A DNA stretch of 64,000 nt from Ignavibacteriota bacterium (GTDB lineage: Bacteria > Bacteroidota > Ignavibacteria > UBA10030 > UBA6906): contig JADJHP010000007.1 of NCBI GenBank assembly GCA_016707525.1, positions 124,001 to 188,000 on the forward strand, in the 5' to 3' direction. A program made the translations under genes and the position numbers. The notes under the pieces are model-generated. The model had not been told where the DNA came from. It did no database searches and saw only the letters and a list, made by a program, of their open reading frames with translations. This document shows, piece after piece, positions 1 through 8,344 of the stretch (positions are counted from its first letter, which is position 1; every line of letters begins with the position of its first letter).

Positions 1-1
1 C

Positions 2-1678
2 GCCCTCCGGGAAGGACGGATCATCGCGGTGAAGGGCATCGGCGGCTTCCATCTGATGGCCGATGCCGGAAACCCCGATACCGTCAGACTCCTCCGCCAA
101 CGCAAAGCCCGCGAAGAGAAGCCCTTCGCGGTGATGTGCCCGTCGATCGAGAGCGTCCGTGCACTCTGCGGCGTTGCTCCATTGGAAGAACGCCTTCTCA
201 CCTCTCCGGAGGCACCGATCGTCCTGCTGACACGGCGGCAAGAGGCCCATCCGCTCATCTGCGCCGGCGTGGCACCCGGAAACCCGACACTCGGGGTGAT
301 GCTGCCCTATGCCCCGCTGCACCACCTCCTGCTTCATGATGCGGGGATCCCCCTGATCGCAACGAGCGGCAACCGGAGCGATGAACCGATCTGCACGGAT
401 GAACATGTCGTGCGCGATCGGCTTGGCCATATCGCCGACCTGTTCCTGGTCCACAACCGCCCCATCGCCCGGCACGTGGATGATTCGATCGTCCGCCTGA
501 TGGCCGGCCGTGAACTCGTCCTCCGCCGCGCCCGGGGCTATGCCCCGCTCCCGGTGATGCTGGATGCGCCCGTGCCTGACCTCCTTGCGGTGGGTGCACA
601 TCTGAAGAGCACCGTTGCCCTTTCACGGGGGAATGCGGTCTTTGTCAGTCAGCATCTCGGCGACCTCGAAACCCCGGAAGCGTTCGACGCCTTCCGGCAT
701 GAAGCCGGCCGGTTGCAGGAACTGTTCGGCGGGAAACCCGCCGCGGTTGTTTCTGACCTCCATCCCGACTATCTTTCCAGCACGTATGCACGGTCGCGCA
801 CGGAGCCCGTCATCACGGTGCAGCACCACGAGGCACACGTCGCCGCATGTATGGCGGAGAACGGTATCACCGGCCCAGCACTCGGTGTGGCCTGGGATGG
901 CACCGGGCTCGGCTCCGACCGGACGATCTGGGGCGGCGAATGGTTCGCAACCGGAGAGAGTGGCTTCAGGCGCGTGGCGCATCTCCGGACCTTTCCGCTC
1001 CCCGGCGGCGATCACGCCACCCGCGAACCGCGCCGCAGCGCATTCGGGCTGCTGCACACGATCTTCGGTGCAGAGACAGCGGCATTGACCGACCTTGCAC
1101 CGGTGCAGTGCTGGAAGCCGGCCGAACGCACGGCGCTGATGCAGATGATCGACCGGGGGGTGAATGCGCCGCACACCTCGAGTGCCGGACGGTTGTTCGA
1201 TGCGGTGAGCGCACTCATCGGCCTTCGCCTCGTGAATGCTTTCGAAGGCCAGGCGGCCATGGAACTGGAATGGCAGGCGAACGGGACGGGTGGTTCTCCC
1301 TATCCGTTCCTCTGCCGCCCCGCGCCGCAGGAGGGGCAACCGATCGTGGTCGACTGGGAACCGATGATCATTGCGTTGCTCGCCGACATCCGGCGCGGTG
1401 CTTCGGCGCCGGAGATGTCGGCACGCTTCCATGACACACTCGCAGGCATCATCGTGCAGGTGGCGGAGATGTGCGGGCTCGAGCGCGTCGTCCTCAGCGG
1501 CGGATGTTTTCAGAATAGAAGAGTGACGGAAGCCGCCATCGACGGATTGCGCGCTGCCGGCTTCCAGCCCTCCTGGCACCAGCGCATTCCACCCAACGAC
1601 GGTGGCATTGCGGTAGGACAGATCGTGAGAGCTGCACAGGACAGGAAGCTGGAAGAGGGACAAAGGAACACACGGTAG
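2..1678 (+). CDS. hypF: Carbamoyltransferase HypF, 5' end outside the window
   Basis: HypF makes the thiocarboxamide on HypE that becomes the cyanide ligands of the [NiFe]-hydrogenase active site. The open frame runs in from the left edge; an apparent GTG at 29 is internal, because the codons before it continue the YrdC-like domain. The acylphosphatase and zinc-finger domains of a full HypF (about 750 residues) must lie upstream. Visible are the YrdC-like domain (first ~185 residues) and the Kae1/HypF C-terminal domain, with the metal-binding HHEAH motif (bases ~820-840), WDGTGLG, SAGRLFDAVSALIGL and a C-terminal VVLSGGCFQN motif. hypC follows after 56 bp on the same strand. Confidence 0.95.
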   Translation, partial: ALREGRIIAVKGIGGFHLMADAGNPDTVRLLRQRKAREEKPFAVMCPSIESVRALCGVAPLEERLLTSPEAPIVLLTRRQEAHPLICAGVAPGNPTLGVMLPYAPLHHLLLHDAGIPLIATSGNRSDEPICTDEHVVRDRLGHIADLFLVHNRPIARHVDDSIVRLMAGRELVLRRARGYAPLPVMLDAPVPDLLAVGAHLKSTVALSRGNAVFVSQHLGDLETPEAFDAFRHEAGRLQELFGGKPAAVVSDLHPDYLSSTYARSRTEPVITVQHHEAHVAACMAENGITGPALGVAWDGTGLGSDRTIWGGEWFATGESGFRRVAHLRTFPLPGGDHATREPRRSAFGLLHTIFGAETAALTDLAPVQCWKPAERTALMQMIDRGVNAPHTSSAGRLFDAVSALIGLRLVNAFEGQAAMELEWQANGTGGSPYPFLCRPAPQEGQPIVVDWEPMIIALLADIRRGASAPEMSARFHDTLAGIIVQVAEMCGLERVVLSGGCFQNRRVTEAAIDGLRAAGFQPSWHQRIPPNDGGIAVGQIVRAAQDRKLEEGQRNTR

Positions 1679-1734
1679 CGCTTCGCAACGAATTGCCACA
1701 CCATGCTTCACATGTATCGAGGAGATGAATCCCC

Positions 1735-1977
1735 ATGTGTCTCGCCGTTCCAGGTAAAGTGCTGTCGATCAACCGCGGTGCGGAGCCCGTCATGGGCACC
1801 GTGAGCTTCGCGGGCGTGCAGAAGGAGATCTGCCTGGAATGGGTCCCGGAGGTCCAGGTGGGGAATTACGTGCTGGTGCATGTGGGATTCGCACTCAATA
1901 CGATCGATGACCAGGATGCCGAGGAGACACTCCGCCTCCTCCGCGAGATGGGCGAGCTCGACGATGAAGTTCGTTGA
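1735..1977 (+). CDS. hypC: Hydrogenase maturation chaperone HypC
   Basis: HypC/HybG chaperones carry the Fe(CN)2CO unit with HypD and hand it to the hydrogenase large subunit. The protein is 80 residues, normal for the family, and starts MCLAVPGKV; the catalytic Cys2 becomes N-terminal once Met1 is removed. The ATG at 1735 is preceded by GAGGAG at about 1719-1724. The 3' end overlaps the start of hypD by 14 bp, which suggests translational coupling. It lies in a hypF-C-D-E operon. Confidence 0.95.
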   Translation: MCLAVPGKVLSINRGAEPVMGTVSFAGVQKEICLEWVPEVQVGNYVLVHVGFALNTIDDQDAEETLRLLREMGELDDEVR

Positions 1978-3061
1978 CGAATACCGCGACCGGGCCACGG
2001 TCGAGACGCTCACCGCCGCGATCCGTTCGACGGTCCACCATCCCTGGACCATCATGGAGATCTGCGGCGGGCAGACCCATGCGATCGTCAAGCACGGGAT
2101 CGACCGCCTGCTGCCGCAGGAGATCACGCTCGTTCACGGCCCCGGCTGCCCGGTCTGCGTGACCTCGGTCGAACTCATCGACCGCGCCGTGGCCATCGCC
2201 TCGCGGCCGGAGGTGATCTTCACGTCCTTCGGCGATATGCTCCGTGTCCCCGGCTCATCGCGCGACCTGTTGAGCGTCAAAGCCGCGGGCGGCGACGTGC
2301 GCATCATCTACTCCCCGCTCGATGCCGTGGATCTCGCCGCGAAGAACCCCGGGCGCAAAGTGGTCTTCTTCGCCGTGGGCTTCGAGACCACCGCGCCTGC
2401 GAACGCCATGGCTGCCGTGCAGGCACGGAGGATGGGGCTCACGAACTTCTTCCTGCTCACAGCGCATGTCCTCGTCCCCCCCGCGATCGCTGCGATCCTT
2501 GGCTCCCCGGCGAACCGCGTGCAGGCATTCCTCGCGGCAGGACATGTCTGCACGGTGATGGGGTATGAGGAATACCTTCCGCTCGCCGCCAGCTTCCACA
2601 CACCGATCGTCGTCACGGGCTTCGAGCCCGTGGATATCCTGCATGGGATCCTGCTGGCGGTGCGCCAACTGGAGGAGGGGCGCGCGGAGGTCGAGAACCA
2701 GTATTCGCGCGTGGTGCGGCGGGAAGGGAATGCCGGTGCCCGCAGGGTGATCGCCGATGTCTTCGAACCCTCCGACAGGACCTGGCGGGGGATCGGGACG
2801 ATCCCGATGAGCGGCTATCGCCTGCGGCCCGCGTTCGCTTCCATGGATGCGGAGCACCACTTCGATGTCGGCCACCTCGAGGCCCATGAATCGCCTCTGT
2901 GCATCGCCGGCAGCGTGCTGCAGGGGATCCGCAAGCCCCACGAATGCCCGGCCTTCGGGCGCGAGTGCACACCGGAACGCCCGCTGGGCGCACCCATGGT
3001 CTCGTCCGAAGGTGCGTGTGCCGCGTACTATCGCTACGGAGCGCTGAACCATGGCCGATGA
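1964..3061 (+). CDS. hypD: Hydrogenase formation Fe-S protein HypD
   Basis: HypD, an [4Fe-4S] protein, forms the scaffold with HypC on which the Fe(CN)2CO group is assembled. The chosen ATG gives 365 residues and begins MKFVDEYRDR, as HypD proteins normally do; a longer frame from 1880 would run through most of hypC and is rejected. Conserved signatures are present: EICGGQTHAI, HGPGCPVC, FGDMLRVPGS, GFETTAPA, GHVCTVMGYEEY and the C-terminal cysteine cluster ECPAFGREC with SSEGACAAYY. It overlaps hypC by 14 bp and hypE by 11 bp. Confidence 0.96.
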   Translation: MKFVDEYRDRATVETLTAAIRSTVHHPWTIMEICGGQTHAIVKHGIDRLLPQEITLVHGPGCPVCVTSVELIDRAVAIASRPEVIFTSFGDMLRVPGSSRDLLSVKAAGGDVRIIYSPLDAVDLAAKNPGRKVVFFAVGFETTAPANAMAAVQARRMGLTNFFLLTAHVLVPPAIAAILGSPANRVQAFLAAGHVCTVMGYEEYLPLAASFHTPIVVTGFEPVDILHGILLAVRQLEEGRAEVENQYSRVVRREGNAGARRVIADVFEPSDRTWRGIGTIPMSGYRLRPAFASMDAEHHFDVGHLEAHESPLCIAGSVLQGIRKPHECPAFGRECTPERPLGAPMVSSEGACAAYYRYGALNHGR

Positions 3062-4112
3062 CACGCCGTCCTTCGACGGGTACTCCTGTCCCCTGCCCAT
3101 CGACCGCTACCCACATGTCCTCATGGCTCACGGCGGCGGCGGAAAGCTGACCCATGAGCTGATCGAACGGGTGTTCGTGCCGGCATTCCGCAACGACGAC
3201 CTTGCCCCGATGCACGACGGCGCCATCCTGTCACCTGGTGCCGGGCGACTCGCCTTCACCACCGATTCCTATGTCGTGCACCCGCTGTTCTTCCCCGGTG
3301 GCTCTATCGGCGACCTTGCCGTGTGCGGCACCGTGAACGACCTGGCGATGTGCGGGGCGACGCCACGCTATCTTTCCGCTGCCTTCGTGATCGAAGAGGG
3401 CCTTGCCATGGCGGACCTGCAGCGGATCGCGGCGGACATGCGCCGGGCAGCCGACCGTGCCGGGGTAACGATCGTCACGGGCGATACCAAAGTGGTGGAC
3501 CGCGGCAAGGGTGACGGCGTGTTCATCACCACGTCAGGGATCGGGGTGATCCCCACGGGCGTGGATATCCGGCCGACCAACATGAGGCCGGGGGATGTCC
3601 TGATCGTGAACGGCCCCATCGCCCGGCACGGCATCGCGATCATGTCGGTGCGCGAGGGGCTGTCGTTCGGCACGCAGATCGTCAGCGACACGGCGCCTTT
3701 GAACTCCCTCGTCACGGTGATGCTCGCGGCGTGCCCCTCCCTGCATGTGCTGCGCGATCCCACACGCGGCGGGGTGGCGAGTACCATGAATGAACTTGCC
3801 GCCCAATCCGGGACCGGCATCGAACTCGATGAGACCGCGATCCCGATCGACGATGAAGTGCGCGGCGCATGCGAGATCCTCGGGTTCGACCCGCTGTATG
3901 TCGCCAACGAGGGGAAACTGATCGCTGCCGTGCCACCCGGCGCAGCAGATGCGGTCCTCGCTGCCATGCGCGCACATCCACTCGGCGCCCGCGCCGCAGC
4001 CATCGGCAGGGTCGTCAGCGAACACCCGTCCATCGTCACCCTGCGCAGCAGCATCGGCAGCATGCGCATCGTCGATATGCTTTCAGGCGAACAACTTCCA
4101 CGGATCTGCTAA
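3051..4112 (+). CDS. hypE: Hydrogenase maturation protein HypE
   Basis: HypE accepts the carbamoyl group from HypF on its C-terminal cysteine and dehydrates it, using ATP, to a thiocyanate that donates CN- to iron. The protein is 353 residues, with the AIR-synthase/HypE fold signature AHGGGGKLTHELI near residue 25, a GDTKVVDRGKGDGVF segment, DPTRGGVASTMNELA, and the invariant C-terminal PRIC whose last residue is the acceptor cysteine. It begins 11 bp inside hypD. hypA and hypB are not in the window. Confidence 0.96.
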   Translation: MADDTPSFDGYSCPLPIDRYPHVLMAHGGGGKLTHELIERVFVPAFRNDDLAPMHDGAILSPGAGRLAFTTDSYVVHPLFFPGGSIGDLAVCGTVNDLAMCGATPRYLSAAFVIEEGLAMADLQRIAADMRRAADRAGVTIVTGDTKVVDRGKGDGVFITTSGIGVIPTGVDIRPTNMRPGDVLIVNGPIARHGIAIMSVREGLSFGTQIVSDTAPLNSLVTVMLAACPSLHVLRDPTRGGVASTMNELAAQSGTGIELDETAIPIDDEVRGACEILGFDPLYVANEGKLIAAVPPGAADAVLAAMRAHPLGARAAAIGRVVSEHPSIVTLRSSIGSMRIVDMLSGEQLPRIC

Positions 4113-4156
4113 TGCGTATCGCACCTTCCCCTCCTCTGCCCCGCCACAGGGATCCC

Positions 4157-4173
4157 GGCGTGATGCTCACGCC
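4157..4173 (+). other. Small hairpin in the hypE-buk gap
   Basis: In the 121-bp gap between hypE and butyrate kinase, GGCGTG (4157-4162) and CACGCC (4168-4173) form a perfect 6-bp stem with a 5-nt loop. No U-run follows, so it is at best a weak attenuator or processing site. No promoter of the TTGnnn-N17-TAnnTT type was found here, so buk may be read through from the hyp genes. Confidence 0.25.
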
Positions 4174-4233
4174 AGGACCAACGGCGCCTTCACGTCGTCT
4201 GGCACTATCGGTCGGAACAGCACGAGGTGGATC

Positions 4234-5301
4234 ATGACCGCCCGCGGCCCATTCACCATCCTCGTCGTGAATCCCGGATCCACTTCGACCAAGATGGCCC
4301 TGTACGAGGACGACCGGTTGCTGCACTCCCACGTCCTCCGCCACGATCCCGGTATGCTCCGGAAATTCGGAGGCATCTGGGGGCAGTACGAATTCCGGCT
4401 CCATCAGATCCGGGAATGGACCCACGCATCGGTCCAGCAACTCTCCGCCGTGGTCGGCATCGGCGGACTCTTCCGGCCGATCCCCGGCGGCACGTACCGC
4501 GTGAACAACCGTATGCTCGACGACGCGCACGGCAACCTGCAGGGGGAACACGCATCCAATCTCGGCTGTGCCATGGCCGATGCGCTTGCCCGTGAGTACG
4601 GGTGCGAGGCATTCGTCGTCGACCCCGTCTCCGTGGACGAACTCGAACCACTCGCACGCTACAGCGGGCACCCGCTCATCCAGCGATCCAGCCTCTCCCA
4701 CGCGTTGAACGTCCATGCCGCTGCCCGCCTGGCAACCGATGAACTGCAGATCCCTCTGGAACGGTCCTCGCTCGTCGTGGCACATCTGGGCGGCGGCATC
4801 TCGATCGCCCCCGTCCGGGGCGGACGCATCATCGACATCAACGACGCATCCAGCGACGGGCCGTTCTCGCCGGAACGCACCGGCGGATTGCCGCTGCAAC
4901 AGTTCATCACGCTCTGCTTCTCCGGCACCTACACCGAACAGGATGTCCGTACGCTGGTCCGCGGCGGGGGTGGACTGATGGCATACCTCGGCACCACGTC
5001 GGCCCTGGAGGTCGAGGAACGCATCGCCAGCGGCGATGCACGCGCGGAAGAGGTCTATCGTGCGATGGCCTATCAGATCTCCAAGGAGGTCGGCTCCATG
5101 GCCGTCGTGCTGGGGGGGAGCATCGATGCCATCGTCCTGACCGGCGGGCTGGCTACATCGGCGAAGCTTGTCGGTTGGATCACCGAACGTGTCAACTTCC
5201 TTGGCAGGGTCCTCGTGTATCCCGGTGAGGACGAGATGCGCACGCTTGCCGCCGAAACGCTGGCGGTCCTGCAGAACCGGTCCACACCACGAGACTACTG
5301 A
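4234..5301 (+). CDS. buk: Butyrate kinase
   Basis: Butyrate kinase (acetokinase family) interconverts butyryl phosphate plus ADP and butyrate plus ATP. The ATG at 4234, preceded by GAGGTGG, gives 355 residues, the family's usual length; the open frame continues upstream into hypE but without homology. Visible motifs are the N-terminal phosphate-binding VVNPGSTSTKMALYED, HLGGGISIAPV in the middle, and AVVLGGSIDAIVLTGGLA near the C-terminus. It is followed after 9 bp by the phosphotransbutyrylase gene, so the pair can convert an acyl-CoA to acid with ATP yield, or activate short and branched-chain acids. The exact acyl chain preferred cannot be read from the sequence. Confidence 0.92.
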   Translation: MTARGPFTILVVNPGSTSTKMALYEDDRLLHSHVLRHDPGMLRKFGGIWGQYEFRLHQIREWTHASVQQLSAVVGIGGLFRPIPGGTYRVNNRMLDDAHGNLQGEHASNLGCAMADALAREYGCEAFVVDPVSVDELEPLARYSGHPLIQRSSLSHALNVHAAARLATDELQIPLERSSLVVAHLGGGISIAPVRGGRIIDINDASSDGPFSPERTGGLPLQQFITLCFSGTYTEQDVRTLVRGGGGLMAYLGTTSALEVEERIASGDARAEEVYRAMAYQISKEVGSMAVVLGGSIDAIVLTGGLATSAKLVGWITERVNFLGRVLVYPGEDEMRTLAAETLAVLQNRSTPRDY

Positions 5302-5310
5302 GCGAGCACC

Positions 5311-6201
5311 ATGATCACCTCATTTGAAGGACTCCGCACCGCCGCCCGCTCCCGTCCGGGATGCCGGGTCGTGTTCGTCGCCCCGCACAGCAGCGAGATC
5401 CTCCTCGCCGCGAAGCAGGCCACCACCGACCTTGGCGTGGAGTGCATCCTCGTGGGCGACCCGCAGAAGATCCAGGCGGATCCCTCGTCGGCCGGCATGC
5501 GGATCGTGGAGGCCCCGACACCGACGGCAGCACTGGCATCGGCACTGGCGCTGATCAATGACGGCAAGGGCGATGTGCTCATGAAGGGAAGCGTGGATAC
5601 GTCCACGCTGATGAAGGCGGTCCTGGATGAAGCAACGGGTTTGCGTACCGGCCGGGTGCTGTCTGATGTGGTGGCGCTGGAGTACAACGGGAGCGGCACA
5701 CAGCGGCTGGTGATGATCACCGACGGCGGCGTGGTGACCACACCCGACCTCAAGACCAAGAAGGAACTGATCATCAATGCCGTCGAGGTCGCCCATGCGC
5801 TCGGCAATCCGATGCCGAACGTGGCGGTCCTCTCGGCGACGGAGTTCGTGAATCCTTCCCTGCAATCGACGATGGACGCCGCCGTGCTGTCCAAGATGTG
5901 CGAACGCGGACAGATCACGGGATGCATCGTGGACGGCCCCCTGGCGCTGGACAACGCCCTCTCACCCGAGGCGGCCGCAGAGAAGAAGCTGACATCCCCC
6001 GTGGCAGGACACGCAGACATCCTGGTGGCACATACCATCGAGGTGGCGAACAGCCTGGCGAAGGGGGCGACCTACTTTGCAGGTCTCATGCTCGCACATG
6101 TGATCGTAGGCGCCCGGGTGCCGGTGATCATCTCATCGCGGGCGGATAAGAGCGAGGCGAGGGTGTTGTCGGTGGCGATGGGAATGCTTATGAAGAGATA
6201 A
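5311..6201 (+). CDS. ptb: Phosphate butyryltransferase (phosphate acetyl/butyryltransferase family)
   Basis: This enzyme exchanges CoA and phosphate on short acyl groups (butyryl-CoA + Pi to butyryl phosphate + CoA) and works with butyrate kinase. The protein has 296 residues, typical of Ptb. The segments GDVLMKGSVDTSTLMKAVL, ITDGGVVTTPDLKTKKEL, VDGPLALDNALSPEAA and the C-terminal GARVPVIISSRADKSEARVLS are characteristic of the family. It starts 9 bp after buk, so the order here is buk-ptb. It is probably the last gene of the hyp-buk-ptb run, because the next gene is convergent. Confidence 0.93.
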   Translation: MITSFEGLRTAARSRPGCRVVFVAPHSSEILLAAKQATTDLGVECILVGDPQKIQADPSSAGMRIVEAPTPTAALASALALINDGKGDVLMKGSVDTSTLMKAVLDEATGLRTGRVLSDVVALEYNGSGTQRLVMITDGGVVTTPDLKTKKELIINAVEVAHALGNPMPNVAVLSATEFVNPSLQSTMDAAVLSKMCERGQITGCIVDGPLALDNALSPEAAAEKKLTSPVAGHADILVAHTIEVANSLAKGATYFAGLMLAHVIVGARVPVIISSRADKSEARVLSVAMGMLMKR

Positions 6202-6204
6202 GGG

Positions 6205-6252
6205 AGAGGGAAGAAGCGATAGAGTCTCCACCGTGTGTTCCTTCTTCCCTCT
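6205..6252. terminator. Possible bidirectional terminator between convergent genes
   Basis: AGAGGGAAGAAG (6205-6216) and CTTCTTCCCTCT (6241-6252) form a 12-bp perfect inverted repeat with a 24-nt loop. It lies between the ends of ptb and the fatty acid hydroxylase. The stem is purine/pyrimidine-biased and there is no clean U-run, so termination activity is uncertain. Confidence 0.35.
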
Positions 6253-6269
6253 TCCCTCTTCCTTCACTT

Positions 6270-6917
6270 CTAACGTCTGGCTTCCTGCGTCGTCCGCTCT
6301 TCCGTCGGGTCCAGCGTACCGAACACGACATCCCACAACGGAGAACTGACGCCGAACCCTTTGTCGGGATCATGGTAGTGGTGCAGGATGTGGTGGTGTT
6401 TCACCTTCTGCCACCAGCCGAACTTCATCGGGGCATGATGTGTGGCATAATGGACCTCGTCGTAAAAGACATACCCGAGCATGAAACCACCGAAGAACGG
6501 CCATGCGTACACCGGTCCGAGCACCAGCCAGTAGACGCCAAAAAAGGCCGAGGCAAGTGGGATGCTCAAGGAGGGCGGCATCACGAGCCGCTTGCTGTCG
6601 TTGGGGTAGTCATGGTGCACACCGTGCATCATGAAATGCAGATACTTCCCCCAGCTGCTCTTCGGCTCATAATGGAATATCCAGCGGTGCAACGTGTACT
6701 CGGTGATCGTCCAGAATGCCAGTCCGCCGATGAAGAGTTCCACCGCCGTGGCGGTCTGCAACGACGGGATCTGCGACGTAGCATGGATCGCATAGGCAAC
6801 GACGGGTAAGAAGATGATGATGGGCACGCTCCAATGGACGTGCGTGAACATTTCCAATGCGTTGCTCTTGAAAAGGCGAGCGGACTCATCTTTATTAGAC
6901 ACGTAGAGCTTAGCCAT
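6270..6917 (-). CDS. Fatty acid hydroxylase / sterol desaturase family membrane protein
   Basis: Integral-membrane di-iron hydroxylase of the fatty acid 2-hydroxylase / sterol desaturase family, expected to hydroxylate a lipid acyl chain or isoprenoid. The start at 6917 (MAKLYVSNK) is fixed by a strong Shine-Dalgarno (GGGGAGGT) just upstream, giving 215 residues; the frame extends further but without support. Hydrophobic segments flank the histidine clusters that ligate iron: HRWIFH, HGVHHDYP, HYATHH and HHHILHHYHDP. This H-rich spacing resembles fatty acid 2-hydroxylases. Its own promoter lies upstream. The substrate is unknown. Confidence 0.85.
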   Translation of the reverse strand: MAKLYVSNKDESARLFKSNALEMFTHVHWSVPIIIFLPVVAYAIHATSQIPSLQTATAVELFIGGLAFWTITEYTLHRWIFHYEPKSSWGKYLHFMMHGVHHDYPNDSKRLVMPPSLSIPLASAFFGVYWLVLGPVYAWPFFGGFMLGYVFYDEVHYATHHAPMKFGWWQKVKHHHILHHYHDPDKGFGVSSPLWDVVFGTLDPTEERTTQEARR

Positions 6918-6957
6918 GGGACCTCCCCGGATCTGTAGAATACTCGTGCGGCTGAAA

Positions 6958-6986
6958 AAAATACTGAGAAATATCGAATCTGTCAA
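6958..6986 (-). promoter_or_regulatory. Sigma-70 type promoter of the hydroxylase gene
   Basis: On the minus strand TTGACA (6986-6981), 17 bp, TATTTT (6963-6958). The predicted start near 6951 gives a 34-nt leader containing the GGGGAGGT ribosome site. Confidence 0.65.
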
Positions 6987-7001
6987 ACAGGACAACTACC
7001 G

Positions 7002-7499
7002 ATGAGTACTGCCCCCGTGATCCGCGCGGCCACCCCGGCCGACGCCCCTGCCATTCTGTCGCTGGTCCTCGGCCTCGCGGCATATGAGAAACTCGACCCC
7101 CCCGATGTCACCGCACAGGAACGACTGATCAGGGATATGTTTTCAACACCGCCGCGCATTCAAGCGTTCCTTGCGGAGATCGATGGCACCCCCGCGGGAT
7201 ATGCCTTCATTTTCGAGACCTATTCGAGTTTCCTGGCACTTCCAACGCTGTACCTGGAAGACCTGTTCGTGCTTCCGGAATTCCGCAGCCGCAAGGCCGG
7301 CTATGCGCTGTTCACGCACGTCGTCGAGGAAGCCCACCGGCGGGGCTGCGGACGCATGGAATGGTCCGTCCTCACGTGGAACCGCCTGGCCATCGATTTC
7401 TACGTCCGCCTCGGCGCCAAACACCTTTCGGATTGGGCTGTGTACCGCCTGACCCGCCCGGACATGGAGACCATCCTCACCGCGAAGAGTCCGAAGTGA
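7002..7499 (+). CDS. GNAT family N-acetyltransferase (diamine acetyltransferase-like)
   Basis: The 165-residue GNAT protein uses acetyl-CoA to acetylate an amine. The sequence has the order of small-polyamine acetyltransferases (SAT1-like): VIRAATPADAPAILSLV at the N-terminus, YLEDLFVLPEFRSRKAGYALF covering strand 4 and the acetyl-CoA pyrophosphate loop, then a C-terminal WNRLAIDFYVRLGAK motif typical of SAT-like proteins. Its stop codon overlaps the ATG of the next gene (TGATG). The amine substrate cannot be assigned. Confidence 0.85.
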   Translation: MSTAPVIRAATPADAPAILSLVLGLAAYEKLDPPDVTAQERLIRDMFSTPPRIQAFLAEIDGTPAGYAFIFETYSSFLALPTLYLEDLFVLPEFRSRKAGYALFTHVVEEAHRRGCGRMEWSVLTWNRLAIDFYVRLGAKHLSDWAVYRLTRPDMETILTAKSPK

Positions 7500-8341
7500 T
7501 GGCCGCACCCTCCCGCCCCGGCACGCTGGCCTTCGTCCTGCTCTTCCTCATGATCGGACCCGGCGTGGCAGCGCTCATCGCCGGCACACCCGGAACGCCG
7601 CTGAAGTTCCGGGTGCTGCCCGAAGAACGGATCTTCCCGCGCATCCACGCGAGCGGACAGGCACATCAACTGGGCATCGCCAAGGACCTCGGCTCGCGCC
7701 AGTGGTTCGGCGACATCGGAGGCGAACGCCCGCTGTTCGAACTCTCCGGAGGGCCCGTCGACGTGCAGGCAGGTATCGGCGCAACGGTCCACGCGGGCAT
7801 CCTCCGGAAACCACCGCTGCTCCAGGTCGTGACGGTGGATTTCGTCGTCGATTTCCCCATCGACTTCCGTATCACGCAGGAGCTCAGCATCCGGACGGGC
7901 TACGGACACTTCAGTGCGCACATCGCTGACGATGGGATCGAGGTACTTTCGCTGCACCCGATCAACTACGCCAAGGACTACGTGACCCTGCTGGGGTCCT
8001 ACAGGTTTCCGGAACATCATGCGATGGTGTACGCAGGTGGGCGCTACGACTTCCACACATTGCCGGCCAGGGACAAGCATCTGGTGGCGCAGGTCGGCGG
8101 CGAGATCCAACCGCTCCAACTCTTCGAAGGGTGCCGGCTGTATGCTGCAGTGGACTTCCGTCTCAAGGAAGAATCAGCATGGCGCGCCATTCAGAGCTAC
8201 CAGGCCGGATGCGAGCTTTCGGGCCCCGCGGCAACGGCGATACGCGTTGCGTACACCTTCAGGACCGGGAGCGATGACCGCGGACAATTCTTCGACCGGA
8301 CACTGACGGCGAGCTTGTTCGGTGTGTATATCGATCTCTGA
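7499..8341 (+). CDS. Secreted or outer-membrane protein, DUF1207-like
   Basis: The ATG at 7499 shares its first base with the stop of the GNAT gene (TGATG), which gives 280 residues; a longer frame from 7361 lies inside the GNAT gene and is rejected. The N-terminus carries a hydrophobic stretch (LAFVLLFLMIGPGVAAL) that looks like a signal peptide. The remainder alternates short hydrophobic strands and turns, as in beta-barrel proteins. The region RTGYGHFSAHIADDG followed by NYAKDYVTLL resembles the H-x-S-x-H and N-x-x-x-(E/D) region of DUF1207 proteins; I rate that as a tentative family match. No function is known. Confidence 0.6.
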   Translation: MAAPSRPGTLAFVLLFLMIGPGVAALIAGTPGTPLKFRVLPEERIFPRIHASGQAHQLGIAKDLGSRQWFGDIGGERPLFELSGGPVDVQAGIGATVHAGILRKPPLLQVVTVDFVVDFPIDFRITQELSIRTGYGHFSAHIADDGIEVLSLHPINYAKDYVTLLGSYRFPEHHAMVYAGGRYDFHTLPARDKHLVAQVGGEIQPLQLFEGCRLYAAVDFRLKEESAWRAIQSYQAGCELSGPAATAIRVAYTFRTGSDDRGQFFDRTLTASLFGVYIDL

Positions 8342-8344
8342 CCT

